A DNA stretch of 64,000 nt from Liquorilactobacillus hordei DSM 19519 (GCF_019443985.1 NZ_CP049303.1:124001-188000), one strand, 5' to 3'; counted from the stretch's first letter, positions 53,976 to 63,411 are shown. Numbers and translations are program-made. The notes: generated from the letters alone by a model not told the origin.

Positions 53976-54905
53976 ATGAAGAAGATTATTATTGATTGTG
54001 ATCCAGGGCACGATGACGCCTTAGCACTTATTATGGCAGTTGCAGCTCCTGAATTAGACATTTTAGCAGTAACAACATCGGCTGGAAACCAAACTCCTGA
54101 TAAGACACTTAATAATGCAATGCGCATGTTAACTTTACTAAAGCAAAAAAACATTCCAGTCGCTGGCGGCAATAAAAAGCCATTAATGCAAGACCTAATC
54201 ATCGCAGAAAATGTTCATGGTGAAACTGGTCTTGATGGAGCAGTTTTACCTGAACCTGATTTTGAGCCAGTAAAAATCCCTGCTATTCAATTAATTGCAG
54301 AAACACTTCGTTCCTCTGCAGACCCAGTTACTCTAGTTATAACTGGTCCAATGACTAACATTGCCCTCTTCTTGCAAGTTTATCCACAACTAAAAACAAA
54401 AATTGAACAAATTGTATTCATGGGTGGTGCTATAAATACTGGGAACTACACTCCTCGTTCAGAATTCAACATTGCTGTTGATCCTGAGTCTGCAAAAATT
54501 GTTATAAATTCGGGAATTCCTCTCGTCATGGCAGGATTAGATTTAACACATCAAGCACAAATTTATCAAGAAGAAATTGAAAATATTCGTAAAATTCATA
54601 ATGAAGTTGCTCCAAGCGTAGCTGGTCAATTAGATTTTTATGGTATTTACTATGGTCAAGATAAGTGGAGATTTAAGGGCATTCCTTTACATGATCCTTG
54701 CACAATTGCTTGGCTCCAACATCCCGAGTACTTTGAGGGAACAAAATATCATGTCGATGTTGAAGTAACAGGCGCCTTGACACGTGGGGAAACTGTAGTT
54801 GATCGCTTTGATCTATTAAATCTTCCAAAAAATGTTTATGTCTTAACCAAAATTCAACGACAAAAATTCATCTATTTGCTTACAAACTCAATAGCTTCAT
54901 TCTAA
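53976..54905 (+). CDS. Ribonucleoside hydrolase
   Basis: The 309-residue protein is of the inosine/uridine-preferring nucleoside hydrolase family: the N-terminal Ca-binding signature IIIDCDPGHDDALALIMA is followed by AGNQTPDKTLNNAMRML, VHGETGLDGA, MGGAINTGNYTPRSEFNIAVDPESAKIV and PLHDPCTIAWL. It cleaves ribonucleosides to base and ribose in salvage. AGAGGAGG lies 8 bases before the ATG. An acetyltransferase gene follows by 15 bp, probably in the same transcript. Confidence 0.93.
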   Translation: MKKIIIDCDPGHDDALALIMAVAAPELDILAVTTSAGNQTPDKTLNNAMRMLTLLKQKNIPVAGGNKKPLMQDLIIAENVHGETGLDGAVLPEPDFEPVKIPAIQLIAETLRSSADPVTLVITGPMTNIALFLQVYPQLKTKIEQIVFMGGAINTGNYTPRSEFNIAVDPESAKIVINSGIPLVMAGLDLTHQAQIYQEEIENIRKIHNEVAPSVAGQLDFYGIYYGQDKWRFKGIPLHDPCTIAWLQHPEYFEGTKYHVDVEVTGALTRGETVVDRFDLLNLPKNVYVLTKIQRQKFIYLLTNSIASF

Positions 54906-54920
54906 AAAGGAAGTGATAAC

Positions 54921-55448
54921 TTGACTTTGACTTATATTCGCTTGGCAACTCAAGCTGATCTCTCTAAAATGCTCATAATCGCTAAAGAAGCAAAAGAATT
55001 GCTTGCCTCTGCTGATATTCCACAGTGGCAAAATGGTTATCCAAGCAAGGAAACACTATTAGCTGATATTACTAAACAGATAAGTTATGTACTAATAGTA
55101 GAGAATAAAATAGCCGGCTTTGCTGCTCTTTTGCAAGAACCAGATGATAATTATCAACATATTACCGAGGGAACGTGGGATATTCCAGAAAATGAACACT
55201 ATACTACTATTCATCGAATTGCGATCTCCTCACATTTTCGTGGACAGCATTTAGCTGAAACATTCATAAACCATCTAATTTCAATTTCGTACGCGCTCGG
55301 TTTTAAGCAGATTAGAGTTGACACTCATGAAAAGAATGCTCGAATGCGCCATTTGATAAAAAAAGCTGGGTTTAATTACGCTGGAATTGTTTACATGAAC
55401 AATAATTCAGCCGATTACCGTAACGCTTATCAACTATTTCTAGATTGA
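54921..55448 (+). CDS. GNAT-family acetyltransferase
   Basis: The 175-residue protein has the GNAT fold pattern: IRLATQADLSKMLIIAKEAKELL at the start, TIHRIAISSHFRGQHLAETFINHLI (acetyl-CoA loop) and IRVDTHEKNARMRHLIKKAGFNYAGIVY. The start is TTG with AGGAAGTGAT upstream. The substrate is unknown. Its natural terminator, 10 bases downstream, has been split by an IS. Confidence 0.88.
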   Translation: MTLTYIRLATQADLSKMLIIAKEAKELLASADIPQWQNGYPSKETLLADITKQISYVLIVENKIAGFAALLQEPDDNYQHITEGTWDIPENEHYTTIHRIAISSHFRGQHLAETFINHLISISYALGFKQIRVDTHEKNARMRHLIKKAGFNYAGIVYMNNNSADYRNAYQLFLD

Positions 55449-55530
55449 ATTTAAAGCAATAAAAAAGCTGGGACTAATTTTTGTAGTGAAGTGAACCCCC
55501 GAGATTGGACAACAATCTCGGGGGTTTACT

Positions 55531-56061
55531 ATGACTAAATTTAATTTAGAGTTACGGATTTCTATTGTGACAGAATATTTAACGGGTATTAGTTCCATTC
55601 AATTGGCCAGAAAATACCATATTGCCAACAATGAAACGATTCTCCTATGGGTTCATCGCTTTAATCGTTTTGGCATTGCAGGATTAAAACCGAAATCTAT
55701 GAATTTGGAATACTCTAGTGAATTCAAGATAGAAGTATTAAACTGGAAACAACAGCACAAAGCTTCGCTTCCAGAAACAGCACTACATTTCAACCTCTCT
55801 TCACCAAGTACTATCTGGCAATGGCAAAGAAAGTTTGATTTAGAGGGGCTCAGTGGACTAAATAGAGTGAGAGGAAATCCAAAGACTATGTCTAAACATA
55901 AAAAAGTGACCAAACCCACAACGGCACAAATCCAAGCACGCCACGATAAAAATGAGTTAAAGCAACTCAAGCAAGAAAATAAGATGTTAAGAATCGAGAA
56001 CGAATTTTTAAAAAAACTCGATGCCTTAGATCACGAAAAATCAGCTCACGAGAAACCGTGA
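55531..56061 (+). CDS. IS3-family OrfA, second element
   Basis: The 176-residue protein has two helix-turn-helix blocks (NLELRISIVTEYLTGISSIQLARKYHIANNETILLWVHRF; YSSEFKIEVLNWKQQHKASLPETALHFNLSSPSTIWQWQRKF) and a C-terminal leucine-zipper-like helix (ELKQLKQENKMLRIENEFLKKLDAL). An A7 run at 56010-56016 is in phase for a -1 frameshift, and the stop overlaps the orfB GTG by four bases. Confidence 0.9.
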   Translation: MTKFNLELRISIVTEYLTGISSIQLARKYHIANNETILLWVHRFNRFGIAGLKPKSMNLEYSSEFKIEVLNWKQQHKASLPETALHFNLSSPSTIWQWQRKFDLEGLSGLNRVRGNPKTMSKHKKVTKPTTAQIQARHDKNELKQLKQENKMLRIENEFLKKLDALDHEKSAHEKP

Positions 56062-56945
56062 CCTTAATTGATGATCTGAGGCGGGTCTTCAAAACGTCGA
56101 TTAGTTTTATCCTTAAAGCCGTTAAGGTACCACGTAGCACGTACTATTACACTAAGCACAGTCAGGGACGAGAATATGAGAATGACCAGGTTATCCAAGC
56201 CATTGATGAAATTCGGCAAACAGATGCCAAGTATACTCAAAAATACGGTTACCGTCGCATAACGTTAGTTATGCATGAACAGGGATTTAAAGTTAATCAT
56301 AAACGCGTCCTCCGAATTATGAAGGAGCAAGGCTGGACATGTCAGGCCTTTAATAAGCAAACTCGCAAATATAACTCATACAAAGGAACTGTTGGTAGAA
56401 TAGCCAAAAATAAGTTACACCGTCGATTCAAGACAGATCGACCATATCAAAAACTCGTCGCCGACGTTAGTGAATTTCGATACGGTCAGATGAGTCAAAG
56501 TGAGCGAATCTATTTAGAACCCATCATGGATTTATTTTCGGGTGAAATTTTGGCATTTAACATTAGTGCACACCCAACTCTTGAATTTGCGTTGAAACCA
56601 CTAAAAGAAGCATTAGATGGATTACCTGAGCTTCCTTATAGAACAACGGTACACACAGATCAAGGATTTCAGTATCAACATAAACAGTGGCAAAAAACGC
56701 TTAAAACTCATCATACCTTTCAGAGTATGTCCCGTAAGGCTACCTGCTTAGATAACGCCGCCATGGAATCATTTTTTCATCTCATGAAAGCAGAGATGAT
56801 GGATGAACACTTCGAAAATTCAGAGAGTCTCGCGCAAGCGATGACTGAATGGATTGAATTTTATAATAACCGTAGAATCAGGACCAAACTAAAAGGCAAG
56901 TCACCGGTACAATACCGAGAACTTGCCAATCAGTTAGCAGCTTAA
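56058..56945 (+). CDS. IS3-family OrfB, DDE transposase, second element
   Basis: The 295-residue reading frame has an HTH_21 region (RQTDAKYTQKYGYRRITLVMHEQG) and an rve core with Asp in LVADVSEFRYG, Asp in VHTDQGFQYQ and Glu in NAAMESFFHLMKAEMM. The frame is open back to the slip site at 56010, so an OrfAB fusion can be made. It appears intact and potentially active. Confidence 0.92.
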   Translation: MTLIDDLRRVFKTSISFILKAVKVPRSTYYYTKHSQGREYENDQVIQAIDEIRQTDAKYTQKYGYRRITLVMHEQGFKVNHKRVLRIMKEQGWTCQAFNKQTRKYNSYKGTVGRIAKNKLHRRFKTDRPYQKLVADVSEFRYGQMSQSERIYLEPIMDLFSGEILAFNISAHPTLEFALKPLKEALDGLPELPYRTTVHTDQGFQYQHKQWQKTLKTHHTFQSMSRKATCLDNAAMESFFHLMKAEMMDEHFENSESLAQAMTEWIEFYNNRRIRTKLKGKSPVQYRELANQLAA

Positions 56946-57056
56946 TTTAGTTGTCCAAACTTGTGGGTTCACTTCATAGTCTCAACTTTTTTATTGACTT
57001 AAATTACTAAACACACTTGTTTTCACTTTATTATTCTCTTTTCAACTTTAAATATT

Positions 57057-58157
57057 TTATACCAATTCTCGTTTTGTTTCTGCAATTACTGGGATCCAGC
57101 GATCCGCAACTGCCTTTGGTGCAAAATGTTTGATTCGCTCAAGTGATCGTTCAGAATAATACCTTCTTAAAAAGCGGCTAGTTGTCATCTTATCCAAGAC
57201 ACGGACCATGTCAGCAACATTTTGCGGTTTAGTCATAATACCATAACGATTCTCTCGGAGGTATTCAGCTGATCCAGTATTTTCCATTGCTACAATTGGT
57301 AATCCAAAACCCATTGCTTCACCCATAACCAATGGCATACCTTCCCATCTTGAAGTCGAGATAAAAATTGAAGCTTCCTCATAATGCTTTTGCAAATCTT
57401 GGTCCTTAAGTGCCCCACGATAAATGATTTTATCAGCAACATCAAATTTCCTAATTAAATCTTCGAATATTGCCATATCTTCTGAGGTTCCTTTCCCTGC
57501 AATCGCAATCTTCCAGTCATCTTTGAGTGATTTAGCTGTTTCTAATAATAAATCAATACCTTTATGCTGAATTGCAATTCTACCTGTGAAAGCAATGATA
57601 TGACTATTTAAATTTGCCATTTTGTCTGGAATTAAGGTAAGAGGATTATAAATCTTAACAGTCTGCTGGTTAAACTGCGAGTAGTTTTCGTAGTCAGAAT
57701 CAGTCAATACAACTACTGTATCTGCTGCCTCTAATCCTTGCTTAAACTCATTGAGCATCCCTGCATAATATTGTGTTACATATGTGTTGAAGTTATTATG
57801 CATCCACGCAATCACGTTAATATTCGGCGTATTTTCCTTAATAAACGGTGCAAAACTTGTGAGTAGTCCCGCCGGTAAAATAACGCAACCGTAATCTTCT
57901 TCCTCTAGATATTCACACAAATCAGCAATTTGTTCAGCATATTCATCATATGGATTCTCTCCAAAGAAATTCAAAACACCGCTAGCTACTGGGCGTTTAG
58001 CAATTATCATCGGTGCCTTTAAATCATAATATGGTTCACCTTCACTTAACGAGTAAAATGCAACATCCATTTCTTCACTTAGTGTATTTCCCAAGACAGT
58101 TGCTGCTCTCTTAACACCATCCATTACAACATTCTCTAATGTAATTAATACCTTCAT
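57057..58157 (-). CDS. Family 4 glycosyltransferase
   Basis: The 366-residue protein has an N-terminal domain typical of a lactobacillus glycosyltransferase group (MKVLITLENVVMDGVKRAATVLGN) and a GT4 C-terminal domain: IIAFTGRIAIQHKGIDLLLE, WKIAIAGKGTSEDM, ISTSRWEGMPLVMGEAMGFGLPIVAMENTGSAEYL. It probably transfers a sugar from a nucleotide-sugar to a wall or membrane glycan. I start at ATG 58157; the frame is open for 64 further codons upstream but that part has no family resemblance. The upstream ribosome-binding site is weak. Confidence 0.82.
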   Translation of the reverse strand: MKVLITLENVVMDGVKRAATVLGNTLSEEMDVAFYSLSEGEPYYDLKAPMIIAKRPVASGVLNFFGENPYDEYAEQIADLCEYLEEEDYGCVILPAGLLTSFAPFIKENTPNINVIAWMHNNFNTYVTQYYAGMLNEFKQGLEAADTVVVLTDSDYENYSQFNQQTVKIYNPLTLIPDKMANLNSHIIAFTGRIAIQHKGIDLLLETAKSLKDDWKIAIAGKGTSEDMAIFEDLIRKFDVADKIIYRGALKDQDLQKHYEEASIFISTSRWEGMPLVMGEAMGFGLPIVAMENTGSAEYLRENRYGIMTKPQNVADMVRVLDKMTTSRFLRRYYSERSLERIKHFAPKAVADRWIPVIAETKRELV

Positions 58158-58410
58158 AAAATTCGCTGTTCCCAGATTGAAAACAGCTACCTCCCTTCTG
58201 TACCTTATGTTATACCCGTCACACCTTTCCAGCGTTTCAGAAGTTACCAAAAAACTCGGATCGAGCATTCTATTTAGATTCGGGCGATAGCTTCTTGTTA
58301 GGAATTCTATCATGAAAAAAAATGAAAAAAAAGCAAAACGACTTGCCATGAGTTTTCATTGAACATCTTTCTTTAATTTTAGGCTATTAATATTCTATAT
58401 AATATTCTAC

Positions 58411-58438
58411 TTAGCAGATGCCTTTTATTTGCTATAAT
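58411..58438 (+). promoter_or_regulatory. Likely promoter of the HD-domain gene
   Basis: TTAGCA (58411-58416), 16 bases, then TATAAT (58433-58438), about 33 bases before the start codon. The -10 is perfect; the -35 matches four of six positions. Confidence 0.5.
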
Positions 58439-58471
58439 AACCAATGAGGATACGAAGGGAAGGATTTAACT

Positions 58472-59128
58472 ATGGATTTATCCAATAAAATTGCTAAAGT
58501 ACATAATTTTTCTTTGGAACAAATGAGTTCAGATACAACTGGACACGGCTTTGATCATATTCTACGTGTAGTTAATATGACAAAAAAAATATTAAAAAAT
58601 GAACCTGGTAACCCCCTAGTAGCAATTTCTGCCGCTTACCTTCACGATATCGCGGACGATAAATTAGTGTCAGATCCTGCTGTTCAAAACAGCAAAACGA
58701 TTGATTTTTTAAGTGCTAATGCTTTTTCTGATAGTGAGATTTCTGAAATAATGTATATTACAAAGAATCTATCATTTAGTAGCTCTTTAGGTCAAAATCC
58801 GCCTGTACTATCTATTTCAGGTCAGATCGTCCAAGATGCGGATCGTCTAGATGCAATTGGTGCGATTGGGACATTACGTGCCATCTATTATGGTGGAAAA
58901 CATTCACAAGTAATCTATGATCCAACGATTAAGCCTAGAATATTAAAAAATAAAACGGAATATCGTAATCTTTCTAAAGAAACGATTATCAATCATTTTT
59001 ATGAAAAATTGCTCAATTTAAAAAAAATGATGAATACTTCTACTGCAAAAGAGATTGCTGAAGGCAGACAAGCTTTCATGTTAAGCTTTCTAAACGAATT
59101 TACTGATGAATGGAACGGAAAAATATAA
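58472..59128 (+). CDS. HD-domain phosphohydrolase
   Basis: The 218-residue protein has the HD signature with metal ligands: GHGFDHILRVVNM, AAYLHDIADDK and QDADRLDAIGAIGTLRAIYYGG. It matches the YpgQ-like group of nucleotide or metal-dependent phosphohydrolases. The exact substrate is unknown. GGAAGGA precedes the ATG. It is a single-gene unit. Confidence 0.87.
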   Translation: MDLSNKIAKVHNFSLEQMSSDTTGHGFDHILRVVNMTKKILKNEPGNPLVAISAAYLHDIADDKLVSDPAVQNSKTIDFLSANAFSDSEISEIMYITKNLSFSSSLGQNPPVLSISGQIVQDADRLDAIGAIGTLRAIYYGGKHSQVIYDPTIKPRILKNKTEYRNLSKETIINHFYEKLLNLKKMMNTSTAKEIAEGRQAFMLSFLNEFTDEWNGKI

Positions 59129-59225
59129 TAAAATTTAAATGGTAATCCAGGAGCTAGTTTTCTTATCACATCAGCTTTTTTTATTTTTTTAATAGTAATG
59201 TTTATCCTTAAAGCTTCAAACAGCC

Positions 59226-59275
59226 TTGACAGCTGGATTTTAATTAGATACTATTCTAAATTGTAATTATTACTA
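59226..59275 (+). promoter_or_regulatory. Promoter and Zur-like box before the metal ABC transporter
   Basis: TTGACA (59226-59231), 17 bases, then TACTAT (59249-59254). It is followed at 59261-59275 by TTGTAATTATTACTA, close to the Zur core TCGTAATNATTACGA known from Bacillus. Repression by zinc-loaded Zur would fit a zinc uptake operon. The stretch 59129-59225 otherwise holds only a weak hairpin. Confidence 0.55.
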
Positions 59276-59311
59276 TTAAAAGTTACATAATATATTTTGG
59301 AGGCTATTATT

Positions 59312-60184
59312 GTGAAAAAGAAAAACTATCTTTTCTTACTTTTATCTTTAATTTTGATTCTTGCTGGATGTTCAGCAAATACTCAAAAAAAATCGAAAGG
59401 AATTTCAGTCGTTGCTACAACTGACTTCTACGGAGAAGTTGCAAAAGCAGTTCTTGGGAATCATGGTTCGGTTACATCTATTATTAACAATCCTAACATT
59501 GATCCCCACGATTTTGAGCCAACCACTAAAACGGCAAAAACTGTCGCTAATAGCGATATCTTACTTTATAATGGTATTGGCTATGATTCATGGGCAAAAA
59601 AATTGTCTGGTGCTAAGAAAATTGCAGTTGGCGAAGATATTATGAATAAAAAGGATGGAGATAATGAACATCTTTGGTATAATAGTAAGACAATGCCTGC
59701 TGTTGCCGAATATTTAGCTAAACGATTCGGAAAAATTGATTCTAAACACAAAAAAGAATATTTAGCAAATGCTAAAAAATATGCGAATAGTCTTTCTAAA
59801 TTAAATACCATGATTAATCAAATCAAAAAGAATAGTAATAATAAGTTAGTTGACGTTAGTGAACCGGTCTTTGATTACGCATTACAAGATATGGGATATC
59901 AGGTTAATAATGTGCATTTTTCTGACTCTGTTGAAAAGGGAACAGATCCTTCTCCTAGTGACATTAAAAATATGCAAAATGATATTAAAAACCATAAAAT
60001 TGCGTTCTTTGTTCAAAACACACAGGCAAGTGATAAAGTTGTAAAAAACCTCGTAGCATTGTGTAAAAAATATAACGTCCCAGTGGTTAGTGTTACTGAG
60101 ACATTACCAAAACACAAAGACTACTTTAATTGGATGAAAGGTGAATACCAACAAGTTCTAAATATTCAAAAAAGCGAGAGTTAG
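59312..60184 (+). CDS. Metal-binding lipoprotein of an ABC transporter, probably zinc
   Basis: The 290-residue protein of cluster 9 has a lipobox (LILILAGCSAN), then VVATTDFYGEVAKAVLG, NIDPHDFEPTTKT (metal His), LLYNGIGYDSW, NEHLWYNSKTM (second His) and VDVSEPVFDYAL. It captures a divalent metal outside the membrane. The long His-rich loop of classical ZnuA/AdcA is absent. I start at GTG 59312 because GGAGG lies 7-8 bases upstream; a TTG at 59297 precedes that site. It is the first gene of a three-gene operon. Confidence 0.88.
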   Translation: MKKKNYLFLLLSLILILAGCSANTQKKSKGISVVATTDFYGEVAKAVLGNHGSVTSIINNPNIDPHDFEPTTKTAKTVANSDILLYNGIGYDSWAKKLSGAKKIAVGEDIMNKKDGDNEHLWYNSKTMPAVAEYLAKRFGKIDSKHKKEYLANAKKYANSLSKLNTMINQIKKNSNNKLVDVSEPVFDYALQDMGYQVNNVHFSDSVEKGTDPSPSDIKNMQNDIKNHKIAFFVQNTQASDKVVKNLVALCKKYNVPVVSVTETLPKHKDYFNWMKGEYQQVLNIQKSES

Positions 60185-60190
60185 TCTAAT

Positions 60191-60847
60191 ATGAATTCAA
60201 TGATGGAAGTTAAGAATCTGGATATTCAGGTTCCAGGGAAACAATTATTTAAAAACTTAAGTTTTACTGTTCCCTCCAATAAGTTAACCTGTATGACTGG
60301 TGAAAATGGAGTTGGTAAAACAACTTTGGTAAAACACATTTTGCAAAGTTTCAAGACAAAAGATGACCACATCGTTATTAATACGACTCGTGCCAAAACA
60401 CAATATGTGCCTCAATTGCGCAATATTGATGACGAATTCCCATTAAGTATCCATGATTTTGTTGGATTAGGTCTACGTCAATCAAACTTATTATGGCATA
60501 CTAAATCCGAGAAAAGATTGTTACAAGATATCATTCAAAAAACAAATCTTGCAACAATTGAAAAACGTCCTTTAGGTGCAGCCTCAGGTGGGGAAAAACA
60601 ACGAGCTTTTTTAGCACAAGCTCTATGTGCTGAACCGAACTTGTTAATACTGGATGAATCAACTGCAAGTCTTGATACAAGTACAAAAAATGATTTACTT
60701 AGTTTAATTCGCTCTTTACTACTAGAACAGGACATCACTGTTTTATTCATCACACATGATCCCGAATTAATAGAGAAGTATGCAGATTATGAACTTCACT
60801 TGTCTCATTTGCAGGCAAAGCTCACTAGAAAGGAGCGTAAAGACTAA
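60191..60847 (+). CDS. Metal ABC transporter ATPase
   Basis: The 218-residue ATPase has Walker A GENGVGKTT, Q-loop YVPQLRN, signature ASGGEKQRAFLAQAL, Walker B LLILDESTASLD and ITHD switch. It energises the transporter with the adjacent membrane protein. The ATG at 60191 or 60200 (MMEVKNLDIQ) could be used. It lies 6 bp after the lipoprotein gene and its stop shares one base with the permease start. Confidence 0.92.
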   Translation: MNSMMEVKNLDIQVPGKQLFKNLSFTVPSNKLTCMTGENGVGKTTLVKHILQSFKTKDDHIVINTTRAKTQYVPQLRNIDDEFPLSIHDFVGLGLRQSNLLWHTKSEKRLLQDIIQKTNLATIEKRPLGAASGGEKQRAFLAQALCAEPNLLILDESTASLDTSTKNDLLSLIRSLLLEQDITVLFITHDPELIEKYADYELHLSHLQAKLTRKERKD

Positions 60848-61659
60848 TGCTGCAATTTGATTTCATGCGCTATGCTTTTATTGCAGGTATTTTTATCTCC
60901 TTAATATGTGGGGTAATGGGAACCTTCGTCGTTGCACGCCAAACTTCCTTCTTTACGCATACCCTTTCTGAAATTGGTTTTTCAGGAGCAGCCTTCGGAA
61001 TTTTCTTGGGTATTAGTCCGCTCCTAGGTATGATTATTTTTACAATGACTAGTGCTTTATTTATCGGAATTTCAGGTGATCGTCTCAGTAGACGAGAAGC
61101 TTCCATTAGCCTTTTCTCAGGACTTTTTATTGGACTAGGGATTTTATTTCTTTCTCTATCTAGTAAACAATCCAGTTACGCAACTAATATCTTATTTGGT
61201 AGTATCGTGGGAATAAACATCGGAAATCTCTACTCTTTGGTAGCACTAAGTATATTGATTTTGATAGTCATCACTTTATTATTTAGACAATTAGCTTACA
61301 ATTCTTTTGACGTGACTGGCTCACAATACAATCAGCATCTTAATCTATTGACTTCCATCGTTTTCTTAGGTTTGTTAGCTCTCACTATTAGTGTGACTTC
61401 TCAAATTATAGGTTCTTTGTTGATATTTGTCCTACTGACAATTCCTGCTTCTTCCGCTAAATACTATACATCTTCACTTTGGAAAATGATTTTTTTGTCC
61501 ACCATTTTCTCACTCGGAGGTATTTGGATAGGCTTATATCTATCGTATATAACAAACTGGCCAGTTACTTTCTTTATTACAACAGTTGAGGCACTTATCT
61601 ATTGTTCAGCTTTAATATGCCGCCAACTACAAGTTAGCAAGTTATCACTTAAAAATTAG
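60847..61659 (+). CDS. Metal ABC transporter permease
   Basis: The 270-residue membrane protein of the ABC-3 family has about eight segments (FVVARQTSFFTHTLSEIGFSGAAFGIFLGI ... FGSIVGINIGNL ... ITSIVFLGLLALTISVTSQIIGSLLIFVLLTIPASSAKYYT). It forms the channel for the metal taken from the lipoprotein. It is the last gene of the operon, and a perfect 24-bp hairpin lies 37 bases after its stop. Confidence 0.92.
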   Translation: MLQFDFMRYAFIAGIFISLICGVMGTFVVARQTSFFTHTLSEIGFSGAAFGIFLGISPLLGMIIFTMTSALFIGISGDRLSRREASISLFSGLFIGLGILFLSLSSKQSSYATNILFGSIVGINIGNLYSLVALSILILIVITLLFRQLAYNSFDVTGSQYNQHLNLLTSIVFLGLLALTISVTSQIIGSLLIFVLLTIPASSAKYYTSSLWKMIFLSTIFSLGGIWIGLYLSYITNWPVTFFITTVEALIYCSALICRQLQVSKLSLKN

Positions 61660-61696
61660 TAGCTCTCCTCTATTAAAGTAGCTGGAGACATAATTT

Positions 61697-61752
61697 AAGC
61701 GATTCTACAGTATTAGGTGTTGATACACCTAATACTGTAGAATCGCTTTTTT
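61697..61752 (+). terminator. Terminator of the metal transporter operon
   Basis: Perfect 24-bp arms (61697-61720 and 61725-61748) with a 4-base loop are followed by T6. The minus-strand transposase frame runs into this hairpin and takes its stop codon from it. Confidence 0.92.
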
Positions 61753-63411
61753 CAGCTCAATAAAAAAGGGGCTGTGCCATAAGTCCTTCAAAATATAAGA
61801 GATTAGTGAAAATCGTTCTTTGATTTTCACTAATCTCTTCTTTTTGTTTATAAAACAGTTATAATTGGTGCCTTTCGCCACCAATTTTCTAATATTCATT
61901 GCCATCAAGGCAATTCCAGCTTCCCTTTTTACCTTCTCAAGACCTCTAACCGAAAATTTTTTAAAACCCAAACAAGCCTTCAATCCACCAAAAACTGATT
62001 CAACATCTATTTTACGTTGTCCGTAAATTGAACCAGTTTGGTGATTTGAAAGCAACTTGCGTTCCTTAGCTTTGAAATACTCCCATGCGCTATTAATACT
62101 TATTTTACGAGGATTTCCGTTTTTAGTGAATGCTCGGTGATCAATTTTAAAATCGTTATCGTATTTGTTTGCCTGATACTCTTTAAATTCACGTACAAAT
62201 CCGTACTTATCTTTGCGCTTACGGTAAGCATAAAAACTAAATCTAACTCCCTGCAGATCAATAAAATAATCGTCTTTAGGATGATACGCCCAATTCATGA
62301 CCTTACGGTCATCACTTTTCCATTTGCGACTATTTTCTTTTAACATTGTCCCATATGGAATTAACGCTGTATGTTCAGGTAATTCATCTTCGAGATATCG
62401 ATAATTTGATTCTGAACCGTATCCTGCATCAGCCACAATATACTTACCTAAAGTTCCAGCTGCTTTTTGTTGCTGTAAAAAAGGAATTAATGTTTTGGTA
62501 TCTCCTGGATTTTGAAAAATGCCGAAGGCAGTTACAAATTGTTTACTTGTGGCGATTTGTAGATTATAAGCCGGTTTTAGCTGTCCGTTGAGCATTGGAT
62601 CTTCCTTAACACGCATGAAAGTTGCATCATGATCTGTTTTTGAATAACTATTTCTTTTACCATAAATTCTGGTTTGTATTTTATGAGCTAATAATTTAGT
62701 TTGCCGTAACTTAAGTTTTCGTTTTAAAGATTTTAGTTTTCGACGCCTTGACTTGTCTGGGTTTGGAGAGATATGTTCTTTTTCAATCTTTTTATTCAAA
62801 TCTTTCAAGTCATTTTCTAACCGCAAGGTAATTTCATCAAGCATTTCTAAAGTAAGATCTGTCTCTGCTGGGAGCTGACACTTAAACTTAGCGTCATTTA
62901 ATTCTTCCAGAAGGGTTATAATCGCAGAGCGATTAAGCTTGTCAAAACGAATCGTATTCTTACGCCAAACAAAACTATATTTATTGGCATCAGCTAAAAT
63001 TTTAGTCCCGTCAATAAAAGTAACTTCATCAATAAAATTGTTTTGTTTCAGATATTTGGTTAGTTTTAGAATACATTGATTAATCAAGCTCTCAACTTCA
63101 TCTGAAATTCTAAAACGACAAATTGTTCGGTAGGCTGGAACCTGTTCTTGTGTCAGCCAACGGGCTGCCAAATTCTCTTCTGCCAAGGTATTAATACGAC
63201 GACTACTGAAGATACCTTTTGTGTACGCAAACAAAATTAATTTTAAAAGTACACGCAGATCATACTTACGCGGTCGTCCAAAGATGTAAGGATCATTAAT
63301 TTTAAGGTCTTCAACTATTTGATTAATCATCCGTGCAGGATGATTTTCTTTTGGCTCCCAGTCAGTTTTAATACTAAGTACAGCCTGATTTATGTTATAA
63401 TTATTGTACAT
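61729..63411 (-). CDS. IS1182-family transposase, C-terminus encoded by host DNA
   Basis: The 560-residue DDE transposase has NDPYIFGRPRKYDLRVLLKLILFAYTKGIFSSRRI, VPAYRTICRFR, FIDGTKILADANKYSFVWRK (Asp), IVADAGYGSESNYRYL (Asp) and IYGQRKIDVESVFGGLKACLGFKKFSVRGLEKV (Glu). The reading frame passes through the IS end (LWHSP) without a stop and ends at a TAG inside the host terminator, adding about 12 host-coded residues (FFIELKKAILQY). This IS seems to rely on the target for a stop. Confidence 0.93.
   Translation of the reverse strand: MYNNYNINQAVLSIKTDWEPKENHPARMINQIVEDLKINDPYIFGRPRKYDLRVLLKLILFAYTKGIFSSRRINTLAEENLAARWLTQEQVPAYRTICRFRISDEVESLINQCILKLTKYLKQNNFIDEVTFIDGTKILADANKYSFVWRKNTIRFDKLNRSAIITLLEELNDAKFKCQLPAETDLTLEMLDEITLRLENDLKDLNKKIEKEHISPNPDKSRRRKLKSLKRKLKLRQTKLLAHKIQTRIYGKRNSYSKTDHDATFMRVKEDPMLNGQLKPAYNLQIATSKQFVTAFGIFQNPGDTKTLIPFLQQQKAAGTLGKYIVADAGYGSESNYRYLEDELPEHTALIPYGTMLKENSRKWKSDDRKVMNWAYHPKDDYFIDLQGVRFSFYAYRKRKDKYGFVREFKEYQANKYDNDFKIDHRAFTKNGNPRKISINSAWEYFKAKERKLLSNHQTGSIYGQRKIDVESVFGGLKACLGFKKFSVRGLEKVKREAGIALMAMNIRKLVAKGTNYNCFINKKKRLVKIKERFSLISYILKDLWHSPFFIELKKAILQY

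Larger units (their letters stand above)
55487..56976 (+). mobile_element. IS3-family insertion sequence, second element
   Basis: The 1,490-bp element has inverted ends TGAAGTGAACCCCCGAG at 55487 and the complement of TGAAGTGAACCCACAAG ending 56976. It is flanked by a 3-bp duplication TAG (55484-55486 and 56977-56979), as usual for the family. It contains orfA and orfB. It is a different element from the one at 50270. Confidence 0.92.
55458..56995. terminator. Terminator split by the second IS3 element
   Basis: The left arm AATAAAAAAGCTGGGACTA (55458-55476) and loop ATTTTTG are followed by TAG and the IS. The right arm TAGTCTCAACTTTTTTATT (56977-56995) lies on the far side. Without the IS these pair over 19 bp with a few G-T pairs and T/A tracts on both sides: a bidirectional terminator between the acetyltransferase (plus) and glycosyltransferase (minus) genes. 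Confidence 0.8.
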
